The notes beneath the pieces were generated by a model. That model had not been told where the DNA came from. It saw only the letters and a list, made by a program, of their open reading frames with translations, and searched no databases. The position numbers and the translations under genes are program-made. Source: Mesorhizobium sp. (lineage in GTDB: Bacteria > Pseudomonadota > Alphaproteobacteria > Rhizobiales > Rhizobiaceae). Taken from it: a stretch of DNA of 64,000 bases. Positions 49,575 to 57,942 of the stretch are shown here, in pieces. Within the stretch, counting starts at the first letter, position 1. The number at the start of each line of letters is the position of its first letter. The DNA is taken from the NCBI RefSeq assembly GCF_004962245.1, contig NZ_SUHQ01000015.1:62001-126000 (forward strand), given 5' to 3'.

Positions 49575-51661
49575 GTTCCATGGACCAGAAACACAAACGA
49601 GGCGGCGCCGCCGACGACCTGCCCCCCGATATCGACCTCGAGGATGAGGCGGCCGACGAGATCGTCGAACCTTCAGTTCCCGGTCCCAGTGGCCCTGACG
49701 TGGCCTTTACGGCCATCGACTGGACGCCGCATGCCGGTGATGCCGACGGCATGGTCGGCGCCGAAGTCATCCAGACGCTGGTCAAGCGGCTGCCCAACGC
49801 GCCCGGCGTCTACCGCATGATGAATGCCGCCGGCGACGTGCTCTATGTCGGCAAGGCGCGCAGCCTGAAGAAGCGCGTGACCAACTACGCGCAAGGCCGT
49901 TTCCACACCAGCCGCATCGGCCGCATGGTGCGCGAGACGGCGACGATGGAATTCGTCGTCACCCGCACCGAGATCGAAGCGCTGTTGCTGGAAGCCAACC
50001 TTATCAAGCGCTTGCGGCCGCGATTCAATGTGCTGATGCGGGACGACAAGTCGTTCCCCTATATCCTGCTGACCGGCGACCATGTCTCGCCCGGCATCTA
50101 CAAGCATCGCGGCGCGCGCTCGCGCAAGGGCGACTATTTCGGCCCCTTCGCCTCGGCCGGCGCCGTCGGCCGCACCATCAATTCGCTGCAGCGCGCCTTC
50201 CTGCTCAGGAGCTGCACCAACTCCTTCTACGAGAACCGCACCCGGCCTTGCCTGCTGTTCCAGATCAAGCGCTGCGCCGGGCCGTGCACCGGCGAAATCT
50301 CGCATGGCGACTATGCCGAGCTGGTCGCCGAGGCGAAGGATTTCCTCTCCGGCCGCAGTCAGAAGGTGAAGACGGAGATCTCCGCCGCCATGCAGCAGGC
50401 GTCGGAAAACCTCGATTTCGAGCGGGCCGCCATCTATCGCGACCGGCTGGCGGCGCTGTCTCATGTGCAGAGCCACCAGGGCATCAACCCGCAGACAGTC
50501 GACGAGGCCGATGTCTTCGCCATCCACCAGGAAGGCGGCCAGGTTTGCATCCAGGTGTTCTTCTTCCGCACCGGCCAGAACTGGGGCAACCGCGCCTATT
50601 TCCCCAAGGCCGATCCGGCGCTGGAGGGATCGGAAGTGCTGGGCTCGTTCCTGGCGCAGTTCTATGACGACAAGCCGACGCCGCGCGCCATCCTGTTGTC
50701 GCATGGCGTCGAGGACCAGGAATTGCTGGCGGAGGCTCTCTCCACCCGCGCGGGCCGCAAGGTGTCGATCTCGGTGCCGCAGCGCGGCGAGAAGAAGGAC
50801 CTGACCGACAACGCACTTCAGAATGCCCGCGAAGCGCTCGGCCGCCGGCTGGCCGAGACCTCGACGCAAGGGCGGCTGCTCGCCGGTTTTGCCGAGACCT
50901 TCGGCCTGAAAAAACCGCCGGTGCGCATCGAGGTCTACGACAACTCCCACATCATGGGCACCAACGCCGTCGGCGCCATGGTTGTCGCCGGGCCGGAAGG
51001 TTTCGTGAAGAACCAGTACCGGAAATTCAACATCCGCTCGACGGAGATCACGCCGGGAGACGATTTCGGCATGATGCGCGAGGTGATGGAGCGGCGTTTT
51101 TCGCGGCTGCTGAAGGAACATGGCGATGTGCCGCAAAGTGGAGAGCTGGCGGACGACCCGACCCCGACCGAACAGGGCGACGACATCGAGGACACCGGCA
51201 GCTTCCCGGCCTGGCCAGACGTCATCCTCATCGACGGCGGCCAGGGCCAGATGACGGCGGTGCGCAAGATCCTCGCCGATCTCGGCATCGAGGACCGTGT
51301 GGTGGCGATCGGCATCGCCAAGGGCCAGGATCGCGACGCCGGCCGCGAACGCTTTTTCGTGAGGGGTAGAGACTCGTTTTCGCTCCCCGTGCGTGACCCG
51401 GTGCTTTATTTCGTCCAGCGGCTGCGCGACGAGGTCCACCGCTTCGCCATTGGTTCGCACCGCGCCCGCCGCAAGAAGGAAATGGTCAAGAGCCCGCTTG
51501 ATGAGATCGCCGGCATCGGCCCCGGCCGCAAGCGCGCGCTGCTCATGCATTTCGGCACCGCCAAGGCGGTCAGCCGCGCCGCGATCGAGGATTTGATGGT
51601 GGTCGACGGCATTTCGGAGCAGGTGGCAAAGCTGGTCTACAACCATTTTCACGAGAGCTGA
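49571..51661 (+). CDS. uvrC: Excinuclease ABC subunit C
   Basis: The dual-incision nuclease of nucleotide excision repair. The 696-residue product has, after a charged 60-residue leader, a GIY-YIG domain (GVYRMMNAAGDVLYVGKAR), a UvrB-binding UVR motif (ENLDFERAAIYRDRL), an RNase-H-like nuclease domain (IEVYDNSHIMGTNAVGAMVV, DGGQGQM) and a C-terminal helix-hairpin-helix region (GIGPGRKRALL). The ATG at 49571 overlaps the SDR stop. The acidic leader is longer than in E. coli. Confidence 0.96.
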   Translation: MSSMDQKHKRGGAADDLPPDIDLEDEAADEIVEPSVPGPSGPDVAFTAIDWTPHAGDADGMVGAEVIQTLVKRLPNAPGVYRMMNAAGDVLYVGKARSLKKRVTNYAQGRFHTSRIGRMVRETATMEFVVTRTEIEALLLEANLIKRLRPRFNVLMRDDKSFPYILLTGDHVSPGIYKHRGARSRKGDYFGPFASAGAVGRTINSLQRAFLLRSCTNSFYENRTRPCLLFQIKRCAGPCTGEISHGDYAELVAEAKDFLSGRSQKVKTEISAAMQQASENLDFERAAIYRDRLAALSHVQSHQGINPQTVDEADVFAIHQEGGQVCIQVFFFRTGQNWGNRAYFPKADPALEGSEVLGSFLAQFYDDKPTPRAILLSHGVEDQELLAEALSTRAGRKVSISVPQRGEKKDLTDNALQNAREALGRRLAETSTQGRLLAGFAETFGLKKPPVRIEVYDNSHIMGTNAVGAMVVAGPEGFVKNQYRKFNIRSTEITPGDDFGMMREVMERRFSRLLKEHGDVPQSGELADDPTPTEQGDDIEDTGSFPAWPDVILIDGGQGQMTAVRKILADLGIEDRVVAIGIAKGQDRDAGRERFFVRGRDSFSLPVRDPVLYFVQRLRDEVHRFAIGSHRARRKKEMVKSPLDEIAGIGPGRKRALLMHFGTAKAVSRAAIEDLMVVDGISEQVAKLVYNHFHES

Positions 51662-51759
51662 TGGATTCGGCTATTTTCGGTTGGTCCATCGACTATCGCC
51701 TGTTGACCCCCCACATTCGCTTCTGATTTGAGTACGCAGGCAGAGAGAGTTCCCAAAAT

Positions 51760-52356
51760 ATGGCCCAGCGCGCATTAAACCTGCCCAACATCCTCACCTA
51801 CGCCCGCATTCTCGCGGTGCCGCTGGTTGTGCTGTGTTTTTTTCTCGAAGGGCATCTGAAGTCGAGCGACTTCGCCCGCTGGTCGGCGCTGGTCATTTTT
51901 CTGCTGGCCTCGATCACCGATTATTTCGACGGCTATCTGGCGCGCGCCTGGCAGCAGACCTCCAATATCGGCAAGATGCTCGATCCGATCGCCGACAAAT
52001 TGCTGGTCGCCACGTGCCTGCTGCTGCTCGCCGCCGACACCGACCGCCATGCCGGCATCGCCGGTTGGTCGCTGTGGGCGGCGATCATCATCCTGTGCCG
52101 CGAAATCCTGGTTTCGGGCCTGCGCGAATATCTGGCGGCGCTGAAGGTCTCGGTGCCGGTGACGCAACTGGCAAAGTGGAAGACCACCATCCAGATGGTC
52201 GCCATCGCCTTCCTGCTCGCTGGCCCCGCCGGCGACAAGATATTCCCGCTGACCACGCAGACCGGGCTGGTGCTGTTGTGGATCGCCGCGTTGGTGACGC
52301 TCTACACCGGCTACGACTATTTCCGCGCCGGCCTCAAGCACATCATGGATGAGTGA
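51760..52356 (+). CDS. pgsA: CDP-diacylglycerol-glycerol-3-phosphate 3-phosphatidyltransferase
   Basis: Makes phosphatidylglycerol phosphate, the committed step to PG and cardiolipin, in the inner membrane. The 198-residue product has the CDP-alcohol transferase motif DG-x2-AR-x8-G-x3-D-x3-D (DGYLAR...GKMLDPIAD, about residues 51-73) and several helices. PG is also the likely donor for the phosphoglycerol transferase at 11419-13344, though the two are unlinked. Confidence 0.95.
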   Translation: MAQRALNLPNILTYARILAVPLVVLCFFLEGHLKSSDFARWSALVIFLLASITDYFDGYLARAWQQTSNIGKMLDPIADKLLVATCLLLLAADTDRHAGIAGWSLWAAIIILCREILVSGLREYLAALKVSVPVTQLAKWKTTIQMVAIAFLLAGPAGDKIFPLTTQTGLVLLWIAALVTLYTGYDYFRAGLKHIMDE

Positions 52357-52357
52357 C

Positions 52358-52615
52358 ATGGCAACGAGGCTCATTTATTTCGCCTGGGTGCGCGAGCGGA
52401 TCGGCAAGCCGCAAGAGGATGTCGAGCTGCCCGCCGGCATCGAGACCGTGGCCGACCTGCTGCGCTGGCTGAAATCGCGCGGCGAGGAATACGACCACGC
52501 GCTGCAATATCCCGATGTGATCCGCGTCGCCATCAACCAGGAACATGTCGAGCATCGCGAAAAGATCGCCGGCGCCCGTGAGATCGCGTTGTTCCCGCCG
52601 ATGACGGGTGGCTGA
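52358..52615 (+). CDS. moaD: Molybdopterin synthase sulfur carrier subunit
   Basis: An 85-residue ubiquitin-like protein (LIYFAWVRERIG...) ending in the thiocarboxylate-forming Gly-Gly (MTGG). It donates sulfur for molybdopterin. Start at the ATG at 52358; another in-frame ATG at 52349 overlaps pgsA. It is followed after one base by moaE. Confidence 0.95.
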   Translation: MATRLIYFAWVRERIGKPQEDVELPAGIETVADLLRWLKSRGEEYDHALQYPDVIRVAINQEHVEHREKIAGAREIALFPPMTGG

Positions 52616-52616
52616 A

Positions 52617-53105
52617 ATGCCGACCGCGGTGGTGCCGACGGTGCGCATCCAGGCGGAGGATTTCGATGTCGCCGCCGAGATCGCCAGGATGGCGCAAGGC
52701 CGCGCCGATATCGGCGCCGTGGTGACGTTCTCGGGCCTTTGCCGCGACGAGGCGGGCAGGCTCGCGGCACTCGAACTCGAACATTATCCCGGCATGGCGG
52801 AAGCCGAGATCGGCCGCATCGCCGCCGAGGCAATCGAGCGTTGGCCGCTGCAGGGGCTCACCGCCATCCATCGCCACGGCAGGCTCGTGCCCGGTGAGAA
52901 CATCGTGCTGGTGGTCGCGGCCTCCGCGCACCGGCAAGCGGCGTTCGAGGCGGCGAACTTCCTGATGGATTATCTGAAATCGCGCGCGCCGTTCTGGAAG
53001 AAGGAGCACCATGCCGACGGCTCCGAGGGCGGCTGGGTCGACGCCAAGGAGGCCGACGACCAGGCCGCAAGCCGTTGGAAGCAGGCCGTGCCGAAACGAG
53101 ATTGA
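52617..53105 (+). CDS. moaE: Molybdopterin synthase catalytic subunit
   Basis: The large subunit of molybdopterin synthase, 162 residues. Conserved pieces are GAVVTFSGLCRDE near residue 38, HRHGRLVPGE near 86 and the catalytic FWKKEHHADG near 128. It pairs with the preceding moaD. Confidence 0.95.
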   Translation: MPTAVVPTVRIQAEDFDVAAEIARMAQGRADIGAVVTFSGLCRDEAGRLAALELEHYPGMAEAEIGRIAAEAIERWPLQGLTAIHRHGRLVPGENIVLVVAASAHRQAAFEAANFLMDYLKSRAPFWKKEHHADGSEGGWVDAKEADDQAASRWKQAVPKRD

Positions 53106-53138
53106 CGCTTCGCGTCACCGCCGGAGGGGTGGAAGCCA

Positions 53139-53636
53139 TCAGCCCTTGTCGGTGCCAATCCAGTGATCGAGCGCAATCCGGCCTGGCCCCCACGCCATGA
53201 TGCCAAGTGCCATCGCCGCCCAGGTGATGTGCAACGGCCAGCCGTCCGGCACGGTGAGCTGTATGACCAGTGTCATCAGCAGCATCCCGAATGCCGCCAG
53301 TCGTGTCGCCAGGCCGAGAACGAGGAGGATTGGCAGCAGGATCTCCGCCGACCCTGAGGCGAACGCCACCAGCCCAGGTGTGGGAAAATCGTAAGGTCCG
53401 CCGGGCAGATGCAGCTTGAACTCCGAGGTGAAAAGCAGCACGGCGACGTCGTTCAACTGCAGAAAGCCGTCCCATTTGTTGACGCCGGACCGCCAGAACG
53501 GGACGGCGAGCGCGCAGCGCAGGACAAGCTGCGTCAGCGATGGAGTGGCGATCGTGCGCAAAGCGGCATTCACCCTTTCGGCAAGGGCGGCGATCCCTCG
53601 CTGCCCGGTGCTCGCGTTCCGCCCATGGTTCGTCAT
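53139..53636 (-). CDS. bufD: DoxX family membrane protein of the bufferin-type operon
   Basis: A 165-residue DoxX-family protein with about four membrane helices (LRCALAVPFWRSGVNKWDGF, then GSAEILLPILLVLGLA). It is the last gene of the DUF2282-DUF692-DUF2063-DoxX operon, the position of the DoxX gene in the Caulobacter gig/bufferin operon. A redox or membrane role is proposed for it there. The ATG at 53636 has an AGGAAG site 7 bases upstream; an earlier GTG (53642) would overlap the previous stop. Confidence 0.88.
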   Translation of the reverse strand: MTNHGRNASTGQRGIAALAERVNAALRTIATPSLTQLVLRCALAVPFWRSGVNKWDGFLQLNDVAVLLFTSEFKLHLPGGPYDFPTPGLVAFASGSAEILLPILLVLGLATRLAAFGMLLMTLVIQLTVPDGWPLHITWAAMALGIMAWGPGRIALDHWIGTDKG

Positions 53637-53638
53637 GC

Positions 53639-54439
53639 TCACTCTTCCTGATGTGCCGCTATGAAGGCGCCCGCTTGCAGCATGCCGGCGATATTGGCGG
53701 AAAGGTCGAACTCGGCACGTTCTGCAAATGCTGCCGCGGCAGCCGCGCCGAGCGGCTCGCCCGCCATGAGACGATCCAGAAAAACCGCGCCCCCGGGCGG
53801 CAGGTGGCGAACGAAGACTTCGAGGCCGGGCCGCGTGACCAGTGCATCTTCGGGGCCGTTCGCCTCGATCCGCCCGACAGGACCGTCGCTCCGGTTTGCA
53901 GCGAAGATCGTCACGGCCGGATAGCGCGAGCGTATGGCCCGCGTTGCCGGATGCGGCACGAGCACGGTATCGGCCAGTCGTTCGGCCGGGATCGACGCCA
54001 GTGCTCCGGACGCCAGCGGTTCCGCGTCGGCGGCATGGTAGGCGTCGAGCCAGGCCCGTTCGATGCGCGCCACGTCGGCCAGCCAGGGCATCGACCGCGC
54101 GTATTCGTAGCGCCCGATGAAATCGGCAAAGTCGCGGCCGTATTCGAACAGAAGCGGCGAGGTGGGTGGTGTTTCGCGAACGTGAAAGCGCGCCATCGCG
54201 CGAAAGAAGTCCGGACCGGTGATGCGCAGCGTCGCCGGGAAACTGGCGGCCAGCGCATCGATCAGGCTGACCGTGACGTTGTTGCGGTAGACGGCATATC
54301 GCTTGACCGCAGCCTTCCCGTTCGGCCCCGAGACAGCGTCAGGCGGGGCACGATCAGGATCGAGCAGGCCGGCGGTGAACGCTGCGGCATAGTCAGACCG
54401 GCGGCCGGGATCGCCCGACTGGAGCTCATCCCGTGGCAT
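53639..54439 (-). CDS. bufC: DUF2063 partner protein of the MNIO enzyme
   Basis: A 266-residue protein with the N-terminal DUF2063 domain (AAAFTAGLLD then RYAVYRNNVTVSLIDALAASF), followed by a second domain with a C-terminal region like those of other BufC/GigC proteins. Such partners supply the RiPP-recognition function that presents the precursor leader to the DUF692 enzyme. It overlaps the DUF692 gene by 14 bases. Start at the ATG at 54439. Confidence 0.88.
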   Translation of the reverse strand: MPRDELQSGDPGRRSDYAAAFTAGLLDPDRAPPDAVSGPNGKAAVKRYAVYRNNVTVSLIDALAASFPATLRITGPDFFRAMARFHVRETPPTSPLLFEYGRDFADFIGRYEYARSMPWLADVARIERAWLDAYHAADAEPLASGALASIPAERLADTVLVPHPATRAIRSRYPAVTIFAANRSDGPVGRIEANGPEDALVTRPGLEVFVRHLPPGGAVFLDRLMAGEPLGAAAAAAFAERAEFDLSANIAGMLQAGAFIAAHQEE

Positions 54440-55343
54440 GGGCTTTTCCGAACAAGCTGTCGGCATGACGGTCGAGGATCGCCTGGGCGGCGGCGGCCTC
54501 CGCCTTGAGCACCGGCCAGTCGGGAATGTCGCTGTCCCATTCGATCAGCGTCGGGAGCGGCCCGCATCGGCCGATGACGATATCGAAGAGCTTCCAGACC
54601 GCGTCGGCGACCGGGCCGTCATGGCTGTCGATCAGCAGCAGATCGCCTTCGTCATCCTCCTGCTCGGCATGCCCTGCCAGATGAATTTCGCCGACGTGGT
54701 CGAGCGGAAAATCCGCGAGGTAGGAAAGAGCTGAATAGCCGTGATTGGTGGCCGAAACGAAGACGTTGTTGACGTCGAGCAGCAAGCCGCAATCGGTGCG
54801 CCGCACCAGCGCGCGGATGAAATCCGTCTCGCCCATCGTCGATTCCGGGAAAAGGACGTAGGTCGAGGGGTTTTCGAGCAGGATCGGGCGGCCGATCACC
54901 TCCTGTACTTCGTCGATGTGATCCGCCACGCGCGAAACGGTTGCCGGCGTATAGGGCAGGGGCAGCAGGTCGTTGTAATAGGTGGTGTCGTGGGTCGACC
55001 AGGCGAGATGCTCGGACACGAGCGCAGGCTCATAGCGGTCGACGAGCGCCTTGAAACGACCGAGATGCGCTTTGTCGAGCGGCCGCGGTCCGCCGATCGA
55101 CATGCACACCCCGTGCAGCGAAACGGGATAGTCGCGACGGATCTTGGTCAGCGCATCGTGCGGCGGGCCGCCGGCGCCCATGTAGTTTTCGGCGTGGACC
55201 TCGAAGAAGCCGCCCTTTGCGTCGTCGCCGAGGATCGCGTGCAGGTGTTCATGCTTGAAACTGATGCCGGCAAGGTCGGCGACGGGGTATGCCGGAAAGC
55301 GCGAGGTTTTCGACACGCGGGATGGTGGGGCCAGTCCGTTCAT
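54426..55343 (-). CDS. bufB: DUF692 multinuclear iron-dependent oxidase (MNIO), RiPP-modifying enzyme
   Basis: A 305-residue TIM-barrel protein of the MNIO family. Conserved metal-site segments are EVHAENY (48-54), HGVCMSIGG (77-85), SEHLAW (110-115), LLLDVNN (187-193), HLAGH (221-225), DSHDG (239-243) and EWD (268-270). Characterised MNIOs convert Cys residues of small peptides to oxazolone, thiooxazole or related groups using iron and oxygen. It is 33 bases after the DUF2282 gene and overlaps the DUF2063 gene, so its substrate is most likely that small Cys peptide. Confidence 0.93.
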   Translation of the reverse strand: MNGLAPPSRVSKTSRFPAYPVADLAGISFKHEHLHAILGDDAKGGFFEVHAENYMGAGGPPHDALTKIRRDYPVSLHGVCMSIGGPRPLDKAHLGRFKALVDRYEPALVSEHLAWSTHDTTYYNDLLPLPYTPATVSRVADHIDEVQEVIGRPILLENPSTYVLFPESTMGETDFIRALVRRTDCGLLLDVNNVFVSATNHGYSALSYLADFPLDHVGEIHLAGHAEQEDDEGDLLLIDSHDGPVADAVWKLFDIVIGRCGPLPTLIEWDSDIPDWPVLKAEAAAAQAILDRHADSLFGKAHATG

Positions 55344-55376
55344 CTTCGCCTCCGCTTTCCGGGCAGGTTGCGTTGC

Positions 55377-55700
55377 TTACGAAGGGATGTCGCGGGTCAG
55401 TTCCGTGGGCGAGCCCTTGCGGTCGCCGGGCAGTTCCATCGTTGTGCAGGTGCCACCGTCGACAAATTTCCAAGCGTTGCCCTGGTAATCAACAGTCGAT
55501 GTGCCTTGGCAGGTGGTGCCGGGTCCTGCAGCACAGTCGTTCTGTCCCTTCAGGGCGACGCCAAAGCACTTCTCCTTGCCGGCATCCATCGCCGCTTTGA
55601 CCTCTGACTCCGACAGCGGCGCGGCCGTCGCGAAAGAAGCAAGAGCCGTGGCAACGGCGCCGGCCAGAAATGCCGCGCTTACGGTTGATCTTGTCGACAT
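55377..55700 (-). CDS. bufA: DUF2282 bufferin-type precursor peptide
   Basis: A 107-residue exported protein with a cleavable Sec-type signal (residues 1-26, MSTRSTVSAAFLAG...ATA). The core has four cysteines at 45, 56, 64 and 85 in the contexts KEKCFGVAL, GQNDCAAGP, GTTCQG and GGTCTT. This is the layout of the DUF2282/BufA group, in which some Cys are turned into thiooxazoles that bind copper. First gene of the four-gene operon, with a clear GGAGGTGA ribosome binding site. The exact modification here is inferred. Confidence 0.9.
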   Translation of the reverse strand: MSTRSTVSAAFLAGAVATALASFATAAPLSESEVKAAMDAGKEKCFGVALKGQNDCAAGPGTTCQGTSTVDYQGNAWKFVDGGTCTTMELPGDRKGSPTELTRDIPS

Positions 55701-55756
55701 GATTCACCTCCGGTTGGGTTGTTGAGCGCGCCATTCCTCAAGCGCGCACTGGTCAG

Positions 55757-55782
55757 TTCGGTCCGGAGGTTCCCCGTGTTAC
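55757..55782 (-). promoter_or_regulatory. ECF sigma-F-like promoter of the bufferin-type operon
   Basis: On the minus strand GTAACA (55782-55777), 16 bases, then CGAA (55760-55757). The Caulobacter sigma-F consensus as I recall it is GTAACC-N16-CGAA, giving nine of ten matches with exact spacing. It lies 57-82 bases upstream of the bufA start, a sensible 5' leader of about 50 bases. No sigma-F or anti-sigma gene is in this window. Confidence 0.72.
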
Positions 55783-55980
55783 ATCCGATTGGGAACACGA
55801 CTTCGTGATCGCTTCGGGCCTGGCTTGAGCAAAATGTGCCTGTCACGCCAGGCGGGCTGACGACAGGGCCGCAAACCGCTGGAGGGCATCGCCGTGCGAG
55901 CAGTCCGTGTGGGCGCCACGGAACCACCGCAATCCTGCGAGACCTTCCGGCTGGTTTGATGCGCGACCGGGAGCAGGATC

Positions 55981-56748
55981 ATGCTGGACAGGATCGCCGA
56001 GTTCTTCATCTTCGGTGTCGTGCCGCTGGTCGTCGGTATGCTGACGGTGCCTGGGTTGTCCGTCGCTGCTGAGAAGACCCTGAAGGGCGAGGTGATGTAT
56101 CGCGAGCGGATCGCGCTGCCGCCCGATGCCGTGCTTTCCGTGCAGCTTGCCGATGTCTCGTTGGCCGGCGCGCCGGCCGCCGTCATCGGCGAGCGCAAGG
56201 TGGCGCCGGCCGGCCAGGTGCCGATCAAGTTCGAGATCAGCTTCGATCCCCAGGTGATCCGGCCTGATATGACCTATGCGCTGCAGGCGCGCATCACCGT
56301 CGACGACAGGCTGTTGTTCGTCTCCGATACGCGCCATCAGGTCGATCCGCTGAGCGACGCACCGCAGACCATCATGCTGAAGATGGTGACGTCGAGCGAG
56401 AAACCGGCAGCGGCCCCGGTGCTCGGGCAGAGCTGGCTGGTCGAGTATATCGACGGCATTGGTGTGATCACCGAGCCGCAGGCGACGTTCAGGGTCAGCG
56501 AGGCCGGCAAGGCCGGCGGCAGCGGCCCTTGCAACGTCTACTTCGCCACCGCCAAAGTCGATGGTTCGACGATCGCCATCAGTGATATCGGCTCGACCTT
56601 CAAGGCCTGTGCGCCCGAGATCATGGCCGAGGAAAAGGCGCTGTTCGAGGCGCTGGCCAAGGCGGCGTCCTACCATGTCGACGCCGGCAAGCTCGTTATC
56701 GCCGACAAGGACGGCCGCGTCATCCTACGCTTCAACGCCGCGAGCTAG
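55981..56748 (+). CDS. YbaY-like and META-domain exported protein
   Basis: A 255-residue protein: a hydrophobic N-terminus (FFIFGVVPLVVGML, probable signal), a YbaY-type domain (about 35-130; LKGEVMYRERIALPPDAVLSV) and a META domain (about 145-250; LVEYIDGIGVITEPQATF, GSGPCNVYF, CAPEIMAEEKALFEAL). Both domains occur in envelope stress lipoproteins; no lipobox is evident here. It is divergent from the bufferin-type operon, 280 bases away. Confidence 0.85.
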   Translation: MLDRIAEFFIFGVVPLVVGMLTVPGLSVAAEKTLKGEVMYRERIALPPDAVLSVQLADVSLAGAPAAVIGERKVAPAGQVPIKFEISFDPQVIRPDMTYALQARITVDDRLLFVSDTRHQVDPLSDAPQTIMLKMVTSSEKPAAAPVLGQSWLVEYIDGIGVITEPQATFRVSEAGKAGGSGPCNVYFATAKVDGSTIAISDIGSTFKACAPEIMAEEKALFEALAKAASYHVDAGKLVIADKDGRVILRFNAAS

Positions 56749-57052
56749 AACATGATGCAAACCCGGCTTCGGTTTTGAAAAGATCATGCGCAAACAAGAA
56801 GCCAGAACCTCATTCCGATTTAATCTGAATGGAAGGTGGTTTTGCAGCCTGCGACAGATGGCGCCTGCGCGGCCGTCAAATCGCATGCCGATCGCGCCGC
56901 TTTTTCAGCCGGAATAAATCGGGCGGAAGGAACGTTGTCCCCCTCATAGACGGCGGGCGAGGCAAACGGGGTATTTTCCTTGGAAAACATCCCTTCGTTG
57001 AAGCCGCCAGAATGGCTGCGGCTCGTTCTGGCCACTCAAGGGGAGTCCAGAG
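56749..57052. other. 304-base gap with a module A-like repeat
   Basis: A repeat-like stretch at 56754-56828 (CATGATGCAAACCCGGC..., then AAAGATCATGCGCAAACAAG) resembles the dispersed module A. The rest, up to the ribosome binding site of the next gene, shows no gene. Confidence 0.45.
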
Positions 57053-57322
57053 ATGAAAACGCACGCACTTATCCTTGCTGCCACAGGCGCATCGCTCATT
57101 GCCTTTACCGGCCTTGCCAAGGCAGACGACCATCTGTTCGATGCCCTTCAGCATGGTCTCAGTCCTGATAGCCAGCCCCTCCAGACCAACAAGGCCGGTC
57201 ATAGCGGCGATGTAGCGCCTGGTCAGGGCAGCCCGTTCACCGGCCATGATATGCAGACCCCGGCTACCGATACGGAAGCAGCTAACGACCATGCGAATGT
57301 AAAGGCTCGCGAGCCGAAGTGA
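57053..57322 (+). CDS. Small exported protein of unknown function
   Basis: An 89-residue protein with a signal peptide (MKTHALILAATGASLIAF...AKA, cleavage near residue 24) and a short polar, probably disordered mature region rich in Asp, Pro, Gly and Asn. A good GGGGAG site is upstream. It is followed after 54 bases by a strong terminator. Family not recognised. Confidence 0.7.
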   Translation: MKTHALILAATGASLIAFTGLAKADDHLFDALQHGLSPDSQPLQTNKAGHSGDVAPGQGSPFTGHDMQTPATDTEAANDHANVKAREPK

Positions 57323-57376
57323 TCAGAACCCGAGGCGAGGGGTGGGCACCAGTCGGCCCGTGGAAGGCCGTTGACG

Positions 57377-57403
57377 AAAAAGCCGGCGAAACGCCGGCTT
57401 TTT
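57377..57403. terminator. Bidirectional terminator between the small exported gene and ndk
   Basis: Perfect 12-base arms AAAAAGCCGGCG and CGCCGGCTTTTT with a 3-base AAA loop; functional sequence in both directions. Confidence 0.93.
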
Positions 57404-57434
57404 GAGTCATGAAGCGGAGATCCGGGCCGTCGGC

Positions 57435-57857
57435 TCAGCCGACGATCTCGGTGTCCGAGAACCAGTATTTGATTTCCTGCGCGGCGGTCTCCGGCGCGTC
57501 GGAGCCGTGCACCGAATTCTCGCCGATCGACAGCGCATGCACCTTGCGGATGGTGCCTTCGGCGGCGTTGGCCGGGTTGGTGGCGCCCATCACGTCGCGG
57601 TTTTTGGCAATGGCGTTCTCGCCTTCCAGGACTTGCACGACGGTCGGGCCCGACGACATGGACTCGACCAGCTCGCCGAAGAACGGACGTTCCTTGTGCA
57701 CGGCATAGAAGCCTTCGGCCTCGCGGCGGCTCATCCATACTCGGCGCGAGGCGATGACACGCAAGCCAGCATCTTCCAGCATCTTTGTGATGGCGCCGGT
57801 GAGATTGCGCCGGGTCGCGTCCGGCTTGATCATGGAAAAGGTGCGTTCGAGCGCCAT
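57435..57857 (-). CDS. ndk: Nucleoside diphosphate kinase
   Basis: Balances nucleoside triphosphates. The 140-residue product begins MALERTFSMIKPDATRRN. The catalytic His is in SIGENSVHGSDAPETAAQE near residue 117, the standard signature. The ATG at 57857 gives the family N-terminus. Confidence 0.97.
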   Translation of the reverse strand: MALERTFSMIKPDATRRNLTGAITKMLEDAGLRVIASRRVWMSRREAEGFYAVHKERPFFGELVESMSSGPTVVQVLEGENAIAKNRDVMGATNPANAAEGTIRKVHALSIGENSVHGSDAPETAAQEIKYWFSDTEIVG

Positions 57858-57942
57858 GGGGTCGTCCTTGTGATGAAAGTGGAATTGAAGGTGGCGGGCT
57901 CTATACAAGCCGCCCGGCATGTTGCCAAGGGGAAGTGCTCGG

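Noticed and set aside
53139..53642. Interpretation of the DoxX gene as an independent thiosulfate-quinone oxidoreductase subunit
   Set aside because: Its tight linkage to DUF2282, DUF692 and DUF2063 genes fits the bufferin/gig operon better. No sulfur-oxidation genes are nearby.
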